Assembly (NCBI RefSeq): GCF_900496995.4
Contig: NC_044024.1
Span: 2,170,001-2,234,000, forward strand
Direction of reading: 5' to 3'
Source: Aquila chrysaetos chrysaetos
Lineage: Eukaryota; Chordata; Aves; Accipitriformes; Accipitridae
DNA length: 64,000 nt
How positions within the stretch are numbered: the first letter of the stretch is position 1; the number at the start of each line of letters is the position of its first letter. The position numbers were made by a program, and so were the translations under genes. The notes beneath the pieces were generated by a model that searched no databases, was not told the origin of the DNA, and was given only the letters and a program-made list of their open reading frames with translations. Positions 23,401-35,700 of this stretch are shown here, in pieces.

Positions 23401-26400
23401 CCGCCTTCTCCTGACGGCACAGCCACGGTCTCTCTTGGTAAGTATCAAGTGAGACCTGTTAGCTTTGTCCTTTCCCAGAGCAACGTGTGGGTGCTGCAAG
23501 GTGATGCCTACCTTGAGGGAAGGGGTGACTTTAACTCTGCAAAAAGCTAAGAATGCTAGACAGGCTCCCACATCCATGGGAAATGTGGGGCGAGTAGATG
23601 AAGATTTGGCTGAGGACACAGCGCCAGCTTCTCCACACTATCCTCTTATGAAGGCAAGGAAAGCAAAGCCCTGCTACGCCCTATATTGACTCTAGAACAT
23701 CCCGTAAGGTGGCATCCAGGGCACCAGCCTGGGAAGGTGGATACAGGGGAGGAACCCCCCAGAGAAAACAAGGGTTTTTATCACAGTCTCCCATGGCAGT
23801 GCCTGCAAGGGCTGTTGGACTGGTTTCTGTACGGGCGTCGTTGAACTCAACACATTTTCTTTTCATTTCAGCAATTAAAAAAAAAATAAAAATTCACATG
23901 TGGTATAGTCCAAACTGAGTCTTCACTTAAGTCAATATTCAAACCAAATAAATCAAGTGTTTGCACAAATTTACTCCTGAGGAAGCGCTTATCTGGTCGT
24001 CCAGCAAAACAGAGTGAAAGGAAGGAAGGCTAACGCGCTGCGTGCTCCTCTTCCTCCCCTCTTCCCACCCACCCCCAAACCCAAAGACAGCAGCCCCAAT
24101 CAAGAGTTTGCTGCCTTCATCAGTTGGTCACAACCTGAAAGTCCCTCAAATATTTGTGTGTATTTAATTATCCTATCTGTCGCATCTGTACCTCATTACA
24201 TGCTCTAGCTGAACGGTGCACGGAGTCGGGTTGCGACGAGGCAAAGGTCAGAGGAACCTCCAGCCTGCATTTTGCCATAGGTTGATTATTCAGATAACAA
24301 ACAACCATCCAAAAGACTGAGGGCTTCTCTGTGGCTAGACAGGGCCCTATCACTGTAGCAAAAGAAAAGAAGATAGCTAATTCCTCTTGGCTACTCACTA
24401 CCTTGAACATCTGAAAAATAATAAAGCAAATAGATGGTACTTCTTACAGCTTGGTGCATAGATGCAGAGCTGGTACTTGGCAGGAGCCTCCTTGCTCCGC
24501 TGCATCTTGCTTTTAATATATTGCCCAGCATTAATCACGCAGTTTAGAAGCATCCTATATCAGTTCTGCAAAACAGAGCTTAAATGATTTACTGTCAGAT
24601 TCTTTCAGCTCCTGTTAGACTCCTGTTTTTCTTTCATGTGGGTAGCAGAGGTCAGCAGCGGCAGGAGATGCATGCTTTCGCTTTGTCTCACATTTGCTGC
24701 TGTCATTCTGATCCCGCTCCGGTCCCTGCAGAGCACCAGGATGTGTTCATGCTCACAGCCCTAGATGCTAATTGATTTTAAGGAGCCCATTCATCAGTTA
24801 AATTTAGTAGATCACCCACCAGGTTTGCTGTTCACTGTCAAAGGTAATTCAATTAAAACTCCAGAAGTGTGACTAACTATTCGACGGTAAATATGTTTAG
24901 CAGCTGTGTTGCTGTATCTTCTCCATCCTATTGTGTCTGTGAACCAGCGCCGGCGTAGCATGTACCAAGCCATACACCTTGGCTGATTAACATATACAAC
25001 AGTTTTGTAGCAGTGCCAAAAATTAAGTCCAAATGTATTCTTTGGTATGCAATGACATGCAAATGTCTAAATGTAATAGCTTCAGCAAAGAGAAAAGCCT
25101 CAAAGTGTTGAAAGACAGCAGTGGCTACAATGGTTGAATTAACTCTGTGCATCTATAGGGTTTCAGGTTTGTTTTGGGTTTTTTGTGGGGTTTTTTTTTG
25201 TTTGTTTGGTTTTTTTTGTTTGGTTTTTTTTACTAACTTTCAAAAGAATCCAATTTGGATTTTCAAATCCATTGATAGTTTGGGATCTCCTCATTCCTGC
25301 TTCTAAATACATAGTTTCCCCTTAGCCATCAGAGCTCATATGAAAGCCATCCAATATGACTTTATCCCATCCCTGAAGCTGTCTGTAAATCAGGCAGACT
25401 TTGCAGTGCTCTTGTGGAAAGATGTTTCTATTAAACACTGGAGGTGGGGGAAGCCTTGCTGAATTCCTCCTGGCTGACAAACGGGGCTTTGACTCTTCTT
25501 GTCTGCTCGCATCAGTCACTCATATGTGGTTTGGTAGTAATTAAGCGCATCGTTAGTGATCCCATTGTACGCCATGGGACAAAATGGTGTGTCTGCTTAA
25601 TAGATTAAAGGAAAACATTATCTGAAAAGCACAGGTAAACAAGACACACATCCCTCAACCTTTCACCCTTGAAGACCAAGGTTCACATCCCACTAGGGCA
25701 CAAACAAATAGGAGACGGGACTCTCTTGAGTCACTGCTGGCGAGTTTATATTCACGGTGAGACTATCGCAGAGCCCAACAGACTGGTCGGCCACGGGGAT
25801 GGGAGAAGACGGGTGGGATGCAGGCTTGGAAGGGGCTGGGAGCAGAGTTGCACAAAGAAACTCCCCAAATCACTGCCCGTACAGAAAGTGGCATGTATTT
25901 ACTTCCAGTGACTGCCTAGAATTATTCTTATAAAATTAACTAGGCATTGAAATGCGGAGTTTCTAACAGCTACCATTGAACAGGTCCCAATTCATTAACT
26001 TACTCTGCAAGAGTCAAAGCCCACACAAACACCAAGATTTCCCGATTTCTGTCTGGTTGGATAAAATAAATGAGATCCAGTGACTCTGCAAACCACTGGT
26101 CTTCCTGCACGTCTTTTATAGAGCAGGAGGAGGAATATTTGTGCGGTTCAGTAAATAGTATCCTGAGAAAACATCCAGATTTCCCAAACCTCACTATAAA
26201 CCTTTACGAAGAGCTTGGGAGTACCTGGTCTATTTAATACTCTAACCACAGGCTAACTGAAATTGTAAAACTTCAACAAAAGCCTTACGTTTGAAAGAGA
26301 ACCAGGATATTCTACATTTGCTGCTTTAAACACACTATACACGAGACAACCCGGGGTTTGGTAAGTATTAACCTTTGCTGTACAGTGTGTTTTTTAAATA

Positions 26401-27640
26401 CTTGGATGAAAAAGTAGTGCCATTGTTAAATGTAATAGCAGAAGTATTGACGTATATTAATGGCAATCTCTATAAATAGAATTATCTCTGCAGAAGAGGT
26501 TGTTAGAAGTATACATTTTGTACAGAGATACCAACTTTTTATGCGGTGGTCAAATACTTACAGCAACGTAACTGGATAAGGAACGGCTTTGATATACGGT
26601 TGCTGCCAGGAATCCTTTTTTTGTTGTTGCTGTTGAATCTCTCCCTTCTTCTGGCATTAATAAATTAAGGCACCTGCTATACAAATCAGCAGAAATCTGG
26701 AAAATCATTATCACTTCAATGCGGAAACAATGCCCATCACAAAAGAACAAATGGGGAATGTAGCCTATGCGGGACTTTAAAAAAAAGGTTCTATTTGTCA
26801 AATTACTAGAGGAAAAGTTGATCTTACTGTTATGGACTTTATCCACTTCCAGGTCATATCAATTAGTTACAGCAGTCTCTTGGAGACTGGAACTAATTTA
26901 CAACACTCTGAATGGGACTGCCTGCTTCTCCTATGCATTTCAAGTCAAATGTTGGGGCTTCATACTGGTACCTGGAACTGAAAAATCACCAGCAACAGAA
27001 ATAGAGCTCAAAGGTTCCAATATTAACCCATTTTGCAGCAAGAGAAGCAAAGCCCTGACTGCAATAAGAACGAATGAAATATCTTGTATGGAGACTCCAG
27101 GATTCTGTTAAACTAATCATTGAAAAAAGAAATAATTCTTAAAAAATTAAATACGAAAAATATTGAGTGTCTTTAAAGGAAGTTTTAAAATGTTTTACTA
27201 CCCCTGACAGCTCATTTTGACAGAAACTGATTGTAATAAAGAATTATGAATCAGATAGTAGGGAAATTAAATTAAGCTGATTATTATCTTGTCAGATACA
27301 CATATTAGTTGGTACGTAATATTTATTGCTTCAGACTTCCACAAAAAGATTGTTTCACTCAAGAGTTAACAAGTTTAGAATATCCTAAGCAATCCGCACA
27401 AGTTGTCGCAACAGCAAACCATCCTTTAGATTAGAAATATGTGATACTTAAGTACTTTTATTCTCCCAAATCACCCTTGTCTAGATAAGAGCTTGAAAGC
27501 AGCCTGTCTGCTGCGAGATGGTCTGGTTCTGGCTGCTTCTCATGGCAGCCAGCACCGTCGGAAGACGTTGGAAAGCTTTCCAAAGAACTGGAAAGAGCTG
27601 GGATCCCACGGCCCATTGATTTTCTATCTTGAACTGTGTA
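20481..27640. other. Intergenic, no gene seen
   Basis: Mostly AT-rich. Open frames around 22,390-22,730 and 23,000-23,690 overlap on both strands and look random. The stretch about 24,900-25,140 is complex sequence with an ATGCAAAT octamer (25,057-25,064) and an ACAATGG SOX-like site (25,127-25,133). T/G low complexity follows at about 25,170-25,230. Confidence 0.55.
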
Positions 27641-30600
27641 TCACAGCTGATTCAGCATGACTTTCTTAATAAAGAGTAGTAAAGGTCAAGCAAGAGCCTG
27701 TAAGACTCACTTACTGCATCTTCTCCCAAGTTAAAAAGGCTCAATTGGCACTTGAAATTAGTTACAGATTGTTCGCATCGGTCTTTTCCTTTATTTGAAT
27801 GGTAATGAAGAGAGCTGCTTCCGATACAAGTAAGGCCACTGACCCTTCTTGGGATTTCATTGAAAAAATATTGTTTGATGAAAAAGAAAGTACTGAGCAG
27901 TATGCTGCTGTTAGTCCAAACCAGGCCTTTGCAACAGATGAATGCTAACGCTAAAGCCAAAAAATGCAATACACTATACAGACAGAGAGAATCCTGAAAC
28001 CAAAATAAATACTTCATCAAATCAAATCTCAACATGGGCAATATTTCTAATAAGAAAATGAAATTTTCTACTAAAATACATTTCCCACCAGTACACAGTG
28101 TACGTTTCCTTCTGTATAAAATAATTATCACAGGACAAAAAATAAGAACAACACGACAGCTAAAGAAACCCCAAAGGACTTAACTAAAAACTAAACAATT
28201 TAAAACAAGCCTTAAGCACAAAGTTACTCACTATCATACTCATAACAGCAGATCTCAAAGTCCCAAATTAATGCCTAAAGACCACAGAAAACCGTTTTGA
28301 AGTGCATTTAGCAAAGATGGCCAGGTGTTGACACAAATTAGCTGATGGCCCTGTGCAACACGTTTCCAGGTTGTATTTTGTGCAACAAAGCAGCTTTTAG
28401 GCACAGATCAAAGTCCCGATACAGGCACGTCCTTCTGAGACTTGACACTGCCCAGAACCAAAGGTTCCACAGGAGACAGAGTTCCTTAAACCAGCTAGTG
28501 AGGACTCTGTGAAAGTCCTCTTTCAGAATTCCAAAAAAGAGAATTTATGTAGGACCTATGCAAAAACAAAGCTTGAGGCTCCCTCTGCTGGTTCCCAAAC
28601 AACAATGGAAGGGGAAAATAAAAATGGAAGGGTTTTAGCTCTGGGGAGGACAAACTCAAAACCACACCGTCTCCTGCCAGTTTTCCACATGACCCCTTGT
28701 TATATATGGCAAGGACAGAAAACCCTCTTAGATGCTTAAGCATGAGGGATACACTCCACACCAGACTAGACTAAACATTAAAAAAAAAAAAACAACCAAA
28801 CTATAAAATTTTAAATAGATTGTATTTTATGTTGCTATACTTAATTACTCCCCTAAACTGTTCTCCCAAACCTTTCTGAATTTTTTACTTTCTTCTTGTC
28901 TGCATAAAGATTTTATTTTCTGATTATCTTCTCACAGGAAAATATTGATGGCATCATGACTTCTGCTTGTTTATCCATGTACTAAGCCCCACCAGCAAGC
29001 AGCCATATAACCTAGGAACACATCTGAAATAAGTTGTCTGTACAATTTTATTTACCACTTGCAGTTACATTTACAAATTGTCCCATACAAGTAAAGCAGT
29101 TTTCAAAATGAACTCTACTAGAGCTCCAAAAATTATTCTCTTCTCTACACATGTCACCAGCTTCAGAATTTATTTCTGTACACAACTGCTGATTATATTT
29201 AACAAAATTTCACTATATTTTGGCTCTGAGGATCTCCACAAAGGCAACTTGATCATTTTATCCCGTTGCAATCAAGAACGTTAAAGTTCTTGTTCTTCCT
29301 TTCCTTCCCTCTCCTTTCATCTGAAGCTCTTCATGGCTTTCAGTTTTGCAATTCAAATGAATGAAGACTAATACTACCAAACACTAGCAGTTTTAGTAAC
29401 CAAGGAAAAAAATGTTGAGCAAAACCATCTTGCAACATTTCAAGCAATGTTTCACTTTAGATGTGCCTGCTCATAAGCATAAATATTGAAATAGTATCTG
29501 GTAATAAGGTTACATAAAAGTGCATACAATTTATTTAACATGAAATTAACTTCCACAAACACATACAGTCAACTTACAAGAAACACTAGCAACGTAGGAG
29601 TGAGGAGGCAGAGTTGTTCAGAAAAGAGCAAAAGTTTTGAGGAAAGCCTGAATGGAGGAAGGACGTGAAACTCAAATATTGCTCTAAGAGTAACTTTCAG
29701 TTGTAAGCATTTCCAAAAGACTTGAGAAAAATATATACATTCAAAATGTAAGTGTTAAAACTTTCTGAATGCCAGCTCTCATACACAAGTGCTTCTAAAG
29801 AGAAAAGAAATCATTTTCCCCAGGAGAGGGCAGGAGATCTATACACAGAAGTAACCGATACAAAATCCTGGCCCTGCTGAAATACGCAGCAATTCTGAGA
29901 GTGAAGTCAGCAGGGCAAAAACTCATTGTTTCAAACACGTATTTCTTCCACAAGTCAGATAAACCTGCCTACCTCTTTGCACCATAGTCCCACAGAGGAA
30001 GTCAATCAAGCCTTTATGTTTACTTGTTAATCCCTTTAAAAGAATGGTACTGGAAATCTATTCCGGTACTGGAGTGAGCAAGTTTGGGACAAAATCAGAA
30101 CTATGAAACAGGCTATGTATAGCCAGTAAGATAAGCTTATTTAAAATTTACCTTGCAGCAATCTAATCAGTCTCATCTCTCTCTATTTTTAAATTCCTCC
30201 AAAGCCCCAAGGCTCACAGCAAGGCAACATACTCAGAAAATCAAATACATGGGATCTCAGAATCCCTGTCTACCCCCTCAAATAGTTTAAGAATGGCCAG
30301 GAACAGTCTAAAAGCAGCATAATCTTTAACAGCAAAATAAGCCACACAAGCTAGCTGAAGTTGTCTAATATCAAACACTGAAAACCTCAGTGCTTTGTGG
30401 TACAGGTCCATCAACAAGCAACCACAAAGTAAACTCAGATGCGGATCTATTGCACAACAGAAAGTGTTCAATCCTATCATGATATGAAGTAACTGAGGAT
30501 CAAAAAAATGGAATTAAGTTCAGCAAGGCAAAGGCACACACACAAGCAGTTACCAGTTGTGGGTAACCTGGTTGCATAGATATACCATTATACAATTTGT

Positions 30601-31980
30601 TATATTGTTCAGAAGGAGCTAGGGAAAAAAAACCCAACATGTAGTATATAGCCCCTTTCCCAAGATGTTTTATTAATAATTTGAAAGGATTGTACCAAGA
30701 CCACAGCTGTGAGTACATGTTTTTTAAACATCTTCCCATTTCTCCTATTTACAGGAGGAACATTCAAGGTGTTTAAAAGAAAGCTGCATTGAAAATAAAT
30801 GTAAACAAGTGAAAAGACCACATTTTAAACATACTGGTTTAGTTTAGGCTGCCAGTATGAGAGAGACAACTCCACAACAATTTAGGTTGTTTTGTGTATC
30901 TTATTTTCCTTATCTTATTTTTACAGTAGCCTTGAATACTTCAGTATGTAATATCCTGCTAAACCTTCAAAGCGATTTGAGTAACACATTAAAAATAGAG
31001 TTTGAAACTGCTCTGAAATGTTTCACCATTTTTGCACATTTTCACTGAAAAAATCCTGCTTGACTAAAAAAGTGGTTTGTTTTTTTTTCTTATATCCAAC
31101 ACTGGAAAACCCACGTGATCCTGAACACCAGCAAATTAAGAACTAATTCCAAGTCTAGTGCTTCACACCTTCCCTCACCCCTACAAAGACAGAACAAAAA
31201 AAAAGAGCCCAAAAAGTCCAAAAGAGAATTTTAACATCACTATTTATCACAACACATCACAAGTAGTCTCAGCTACAGATTTCTATAACCATTTCTTTAC
31301 TTTACAACTGCAGGAAGAGTTTGAAGCTACTGAAAGCAGCCAGTAGATTCTCTTACTGTGCAGAAATACAAAGGGATCACTAAAACAAACTAGCTTCTCC
31401 ATACAACTGCAATATTACAAATCACGTTATTTTACGTGTAGAGAGCAACATTATACCTTAAAAAATAAAGCAGCTGTTCTTAATCCAACATAACTCCCTT
31501 TGACCGAGCTGGCCTACGCTACTCATCCACTTCTCACCCGCTGTGAGGTGCAGAGGAGGAAAAGCTGATCTAAGGGAGTGTCCCGGTTAGAGAAGACAGG
31601 GCTGGGACCTTGACTCATGAAAGGAGGACTGTGAAGATCTGAACCCGAGGGAGAGCAATGCTGTGTCTTTCATGTATGGAAGAACACTGAAGTGTGGAAT
31701 ATGATCACAAGACTTGTCCTTACGTATAAAAAGGTGACTAGATTAAAAGCAAAGACAGAGTAAGAAGGAATGGAGAAGAGCAGGCTTCAGTTACTTCATG
31801 TAAGGCTTCTCAGCTTGAATCTATAAAAATGGATAGCGTGAATCCCCTATTAACAGGAACTAGATGTTATGTTGATAGAATAGAGCTGTGAGTGGCATAA
31901 CTGGCTGCACACCAGGATACTGAGAAGAAAGGAAAATGGAGAAGCTACAGCACTTGACGTTGAACAACGAGCAAGCTGCA
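27641..31980. other. AT-rich intergenic or distal 3' UTR of CHMP1B
   Basis: No exon recognised. Several minus-strand AATAAA hexamers (TTTATT on the plus strand, for example at 29,530-29,535, 29,047-29,052 and 27,790-27,795) would allow longer CHMP1B transcripts, but the sequence alone cannot show their use. The minus-strand frame of 159 codons at 27,652-28,131 is hydrophobic, AT-rich and unsupported. Confidence 0.45.
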
Positions 31981-31994
31981 ACAGTCAACAGAAC

Positions 31995-32662
31995 TGACAA
32001 AAAGTTGAAAAATATTTTTTATTCCTCCTGTACTAAAGTGATGACACTGTACAAGTTCCTAATTATATGAAAACAGCTTTTGGTAACTCATTTTTTAACT
32101 AAACCCCTAACTTCAGCACAATTACCCTAGCTTTAAAAGACTAAAAAACTCAGACTGAAGTCCACTACTTTGTTTTAACAAGCATATTTTCCATGAAGTC
32201 CACACTGCCCAATTTTGCGTGTTCCAGGAGTTTGGCTGTGTAAGAAAGTTATCTGCAACAATCATCTGAACTGACTACATCAGTTCTCCAACCATAAACA
32301 GTTTGCATAATTTAAAAAAATCACTTCATAATTCAAAATATATATCAACGACACTCTGCTTTTCTTTTAGCTAGAATGTACCAACATTACTAGCTGACTT
32401 AGAATATCAACTTGATTTTGTGAAAAAAAGCTTGCAAAAAATATATCAACTTCAAATTGTACAGAAAAAGACATTAGAGAGCAGAAATTTTTGGGTTACT
32501 TAATGTATTTTAGAAAGAGTAGCAAGCTAGGAGTGAAGTACCCTATATTACAAATATTCAAACACCTAAGCCATACTGTATACACCTTTCTAGTGCAGTG
32601 AAGGGTTAGTTACAGAAAGGGTATTCTGAAAGCATGTACAAAGAACCGCAGCTTTGTTCAAC
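31995..32662 (-). other. CHMP1B: Probable proximal CHMP1B 3' UTR
   Basis: Sequence directly after the CHMP1B stop, to just past the first canonical minus-strand AATAAA. It is AT-rich with no other gene signal. The real end may be further left. Confidence 0.45.
32018..32023 (-). terminator. CHMP1B: AATAAA polyadenylation signal for CHMP1B, candidate
   Basis: First canonical hexamer found on the minus strand, about 640 bases after the stop. It is followed on that strand by the GT-rich TTGTCAGTTCTGTTGACTG, a plausible downstream element. Confidence 0.45.
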
Positions 32663-32707
32663 TTAAACTTGATCACGTAGGCGGGCCAGTCTCTGTGACA
32701 ACTCATC
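32663..32707 (-). CDS. CHMP1B: CHMP1B coding exon 8 (last)
   Basis: Encodes [14 protein letters not shown] and TAA (stop at 32,663-32,665). Acceptor CTGCAG|GATGAG. Holds the whole MIM1 motif. Confidence 0.96.
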   Translation of the reverse strand, partial: DELSQRLARLRDQV

Positions 32708-35700
32708 CTGCAGAATTGTAAAACACAAAGAAACCACCTGTCAGTAATATGAAAATTAACTTTTGCAAAGTTCTGCAATGGTCAAGCAATCTCATGTTCA
32801 GATGATATGAAATTATCTCATGTGCAAGTCTTAACAAGATTTGCTTAAGACCTCAAGAATGGCTGTACCAGCTGAGACCAGAGTCCATACAGCTATATTA
32901 TCTCCAGCAGTGGATACCTAGGAAGGAGTTTAAGAACATGGCAAGTAGAGATAGGGTTGGGTTTGTTTTTTTCTTAATATATCATCTTTGCAAGTGCAAA
33001 TCAGCTCTTACAGAACTGCATCCTTATTTGGGTGCAGCCTTGACTGACCAAGGCTGGTATCCAACTGAACTGCTACAGCGAGATAGCAGTAGGTCTAACT
33101 GTTTTAGGGGGCCTAGTACAAGGTGAAACTGGACTTTTCAAAGAATGGGGAATATATGGGGCTTCCCAAAGATTGGTCAGTTAAGACAAGGCTTCCTAAA
33201 GCCTTCTCTGCAAAGATGGGATGACAGGAATAAACTGTACTTTTTCCATTCCCTCAAATATATTCCCCTAGAATGGAAAAAGCAACTCACCAAAAGATTT
33301 GTGCAACCTTGACATCAGGATCCGCTCATACACAAGAAATTCTAAGCCATTCATCTAGAGCAAATGTGGAATTCTTTGCACTAGTCCCGTAAGACCTTTC
33401 ACACGTTAAAGGGAAGGAAAATAAGACCCCAAAGGCCTCGTGTATGCTATGGGAGATAGCTGGATTCATTAAATTTGGAGTAGGTAGGAGAGCCAACTGT
33501 TTGCAACTCCGTGAAATAACCATGCAAAAATACACCTCAAACAGCTAAACTTTCTGGATTTACCAAGCAGACAAATGTATTGTTAAAATTATTTTGATTG
33601 CAAGACTGTTTTAACTACACACTATTTCTTTTGGACACCTTATATCTAATTACAATTTAGCAAGTCTGTTTTGACCGAGCGAAGCATTAATTCTCACACC
33701 ACTTTTCTCTAGAAAACACTGATTTCAATTGAATCTAATGTTTACCTGTTCTGCTGAGGCAACACTTGTACCAACAGAACCTGTCTGTCCTTGAGGTAGT
33801 TCCATGTTCAGATCAAGACTAATAGGAGAAAACAAAACAAAACCAAACCCAAGTCAGGCATACATGGCTAAAGGAAGAAGCACAATAATTGACAAGCAGG
33901 GGAATAGTGAGGTAGCATGAGGCCACCAGCATCCCATGAATGCTGTACTCCAGCTAGTTAGACAACTTGATCAGTAAATTTGACTCATTACCAAGAAAAC
34001 AAGTCATATATTATAATTAACAATAGCTAAACGAATTCTGCTTAATCAGGACTCAGCAAGATTGCTGTTTAACAGAGGTATATCAGACATGGCATACATA
34101 TGAATGACAAAAAGTTCACTCATGGAAAAAAAAAGTTTTACTAAAAAATTTGTCACAAGTATTTATCCTCAAGCCAACAGAGCGACACTTCCAACTTATG
34201 CGTCACCAAGAAGGCAAGTAAAATTCTCTGAAATAATTCAGTATATCCCCAAAGGCTTAAATATGTCATGACAACCTGTTTTGCAATGTCTAGCTTGTGA
34301 GAGCAGAACTACAGGAAGTTTTAATGTGGTAAGAGGGGAAAAAAGGAAAAGTGTGCAGAAACATGGCAAGGACTGCTAATGCTAAAGCCAATCCAAGTAA
34401 ATAATAAAATGCTACCCTGACATGACAAGTGACATATGATTTTAGGCTCGTGCACAACCATCCCTGCATCCTGACATTCACAGTAGCTTTGAGTGAAAAC
34501 AGAATGAAATACTGGCAACTAAACTATTACGAGAATAATGTCCACAGGTGAAAGGAAAATGGTGATTCTGCTCTGCTTCCAAGAGACACACATATAAAAC
34601 AACGGTATCTGACCTTCAAGTTGACCAGGAATGGTTATTGGGACCAAGATTTATTCAAGAAATAGTCACTCAAAATTTTACCTACCCTGCTTCATCTGCC
34701 ATTTCCTGTAGAAGCATATCCACTTGGTTCTAGAGTAAAGAAAACAAAATTGATCGTTGCATGTTGTAGTTTCTGACAACCTTTTCTGTTAAATCTTGAG
34801 AGAGCAGAAATTATTTTAACAAAACTGATTTAAAGGTAAATGGCTTTTACAGAACATTTTTGTGCTTAACCACCAGAGGGCCCTGTATGAACTCAAAAGT
34901 AACGTGTAGAGGAGCTCAGCCTGTTAAAATCCCATTAATTGAACTCTAGCTTCTGAAATAATGCTTCTGAAGAATTAAAACTTATCTGTAAAAAAACCCA
35001 AACATATACCTGAATATTTCAAGTGTTGCCTACTAGCTACTAAAACACTGCTTTGCACAACATGGGAAAAAGCCCATCTCCAAATAGATTTGGTTTATTG
35101 GATTTGGCTTTAGGTTTGTTTGTTTATTTTATTCACAAAGCACTATCTCCAGTAACTTTCTCTCTCTGACAAAACTTCTGTTGGAATAGCTCCTTGTGGA
35201 ATAGCACAAGGGGATAGGTGCTAGGAATTTTCTTAACTATGTCAAGCACTGTTTAAAAGATTTATTTTAGTAAACACGTCCATAAATTGAAAGTAGGTAA
35301 TTAACAACCTTTCTATTCCATATACTACTACTAATTTGGTGGTGACTAATGTCTTTTTGTTAATATCAGTGAGTTAGAACTATTGATTTTCTCACAGCAT
35401 ATCCTGCTTTGATAATTAATGCTGCAGTGTGTTCTGGTTCAGAAGTTCATTGAGAACTCATCAAAACGCTGCTTATTCAGTAAGAGGATTAAAGTTTTCA
35501 ACATATAATATAAAATAAAGCCTGCTATAAGAGTGAAATAGACTGAAATACATATACATGGATCCTCTGTGCTTGTGACTGTCATTTTAAAGTCTCTTCA
35601 TCACAAAGAAGCACAAAGGAAAAGTAAAAAGGCTTCAGTTGCTGCTATGTCTCAAAGTAGGCAGAAAGAAGAGAATCACACATTTCCATGCAGTTTAGAC

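Noticed and set aside
27652-28131. 159-codon hydrophobic minus-strand frame
   Set aside because: AT-rich DNA translated to Leu/Phe/Ile-rich sequence; no homology recognised and no coding signal.
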